NCBI GenBank assembly: GCA_023411445.1
Contig: JAEYOT010000427.1
Coordinates: 1 to 7,632, forward strand
Length of the DNA stretch: 7,632 nt
Direction of reading: 5' to 3'
Source: Pseudomonadota bacterium
GTDB lineage: Bacteria > Myxococcota_A > Polyangia > Polyangiales > Polyangiaceae
In this document: one piece after another, positions 6,743-7,632 of the stretch
Layout of the letters: each line of letters begins with the position of its first letter
How positions within the stretch are numbered: position 1 is the stretch's first letter
Position numbers and translations under genes: made by a program
Notes under the pieces: model-generated
What the model saw: the letters and a program-made list of their open reading frames with translations, nothing else
What the model was told of the DNA's origin: nothing
Database searches by the model: none

Positions 6743-7632
6743 ATGCGCGGAGCCCGCGTGCTGGCGAGCTCGGTCGCGCTGTGGTCGGCGCAGGCCAGCG
6801 CACTCGAGCCCGGTAGCGTGGCGGGCACGCCCGTCCTGCTGGACGTGAGCGAGAGCGGCAGTGTGGTGTACAACTTCGACAACCGCGACTCGCGTCCCAG
6901 CCAAGTCGCCACGCGCGCCAACGACCACTTCGGCTTCGCCTCCAATCGCCTGATCTTGCAGGCCACGGCCGGCAAAGTGAGCGTCGGTGTGCGGGTGGAC
7001 AGCATCTGGTTCTTCGCCGCGCCGGAGCCAACGCGGCTCGCCCTGGACCTCACCGAGGAGGCGAGCCCGCGCGACGCGCCGAGCTACTTTCGCACCAAGC
7101 TGAACGAAGCGGGGCTGGAGCTTTCGAACCGCTACATCGACTGGACTTACCCGGCCAAGTACTACCTCACCTACTCGAGCCCGACGTTCGAGGCGACGCT
7201 GGGCGACGCGGGAGCCCAGCTGGGTCGCGGCATCGTGCTCAGCGTGCGCAAGCAGGACGAGCTGGGCAGCGACACGACCATCCGCGGCGCGCGCGTCAGC
7301 TTCACGCAGCGCGGCGCGTTGACGGTGAAGGTCACCGCGCTCGGCGGCGAGCTGAACCCGCTGCGCTTCGATGAAGCCAGCGGCCGCTACCTCGGCGTCG
7401 CGTCCGATGGCGACGCGCTGCACACGCTCACGGAAGCCGGCATGCCGCGCGCCATCGCGACCGACTTCGCCCCGCTCGGCCCTGACTGTGCGCGCAGCCC
7501 GACCTGCAGCTACGCGCCCGACCGCATCGCAGCCGGACAGCTCGAGCTGACCGGCTCTGGCTTCCGACTCGGCACGCAAGGCTCGGCGCTCATGCGCGGC
7601 GCGCCGCTGAGCGAGGACCTGGTGCGGAGCGC
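6743..7632 (+). CDS. Exported beta-barrel-like protein resembling DUF6029, 5' part (runs off right edge)
   Basis: An uninterrupted frame of 296 codons starts at ATG 6743 and leaves the window with no stop. The first 20 residues are a signal peptide (MRGARVLASSVALWSAQASA|LE). The rest is rich in beta strands: DHFGFASNRLILQA, VSVGVRVDSIWF, and a central block 131-190 with RYIDWTYPAKYYLTYS, FEATLGDAGAQLGRGIVLSV and DTTIRGARVSF. This block recalls DUF6029-type outer-membrane proteins (typically a FEVTVGNFYEQFGxGL-like strand followed by a D-x-x-(I/L)-x-G-x-(R/K)-V segment). That match is from memory and not searched. C249 and C255 lie in a Pro-rich segment that may be an exposed loop or insertion. 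It follows the thioredoxin-fold gene by 3 nt with no strong ribosome site of its own, so it is probably translated by coupling. The barrel is likely incomplete here, so total length and the C-terminal beta-signal cannot be judged. Confidence 0.75.
   Translation, partial: MRGARVLASSVALWSAQASALEPGSVAGTPVLLDVSESGSVVYNFDNRDSRPSQVATRANDHFGFASNRLILQATAGKVSVGVRVDSIWFFAAPEPTRLALDLTEEASPRDAPSYFRTKLNEAGLELSNRYIDWTYPAKYYLTYSSPTFEATLGDAGAQLGRGIVLSVRKQDELGSDTTIRGARVSFTQRGALTVKVTALGGELNPLRFDEASGRYLGVASDGDALHTLTEAGMPRAIATDFAPLGPDCARSPTCSYAPDRIAAGQLELTGSGFRLGTQGSALMRGAPLSEDLVRS

Noticed and set aside
6629..7579. A 316-codon minus-strand frame opposite the DUF6029-like gene
   Set aside because: It shows the same Ala/Arg/Val-rich shadow composition, and the plus strand here holds an uninterrupted frame with a signal peptide and coupling to the upstream gene.

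Overview
The window is a high-GC, gene-dense piece of chromosome with the flavour of a myxobacterium, most likely Myxococcota of the Polyangiales/Sorangium type. The reasons are strong G/C preference at third codon positions, frequent GTG and TTG starts, a soluble Hanks-type Ser/Thr kinase with an N-terminal zinc ribbon, a thrombospondin-type-3 (TSP3) outer-membrane protein, and a large porin-like protein resembling the myxobacterial TIGR04551 family. The taxon is inferred from gene style; no rRNA or other marker is present.

Layout. Positions 1-1583 hold a leftward pair: a TSP3-repeat outer-membrane beta-barrel protein (1583 to 84), then a lipoprotein whose start codon overlaps the barrel gene's stop (84 to 1, cut by the window edge). 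A short divergent gap (about 1584-1729) separates it from the rightward genes. These are a cytosolic Ser/Thr kinase (1730-2959), a 712-residue porin-like protein with a long Pro/Ala linker (3020-5158), and a tight three-gene run. That run is a lipoprotein (5211-6101), a thioredoxin-fold lipoprotein with a WCSAC active site (6098-6739), and the 5' part of an exported barrel-like protein resembling DUF6029 (6743 to the right edge).

How the genes fit together. Every product except the kinase carries an export signal, so this is a cell-envelope neighbourhood. The three-gene run is translationally coupled (an overlap, then a 3-nt gap). It combines two surface or periplasmic lipoproteins, one with a redox-type CxxC, with an outer-membrane protein that has a cysteine pair in a likely loop. 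A dedicated envelope redox or assembly module is a reasonable inference, but its substrate cannot be read from the sequence. A perfect 9-bp inverted repeat ends directly against the GTG start of the first gene of this run and may control it. The kinase shares its strand with the porin-like gene, with a 60-nt gap.

No tRNA, rRNA, CRISPR array, insertion sequence, phage gene or attachment site was seen. No stretch longer than about 150 bases lacks a gene. Many long open frames opposite or out of register with these genes are by-products of the GC-rich codon pattern and are not annotated.
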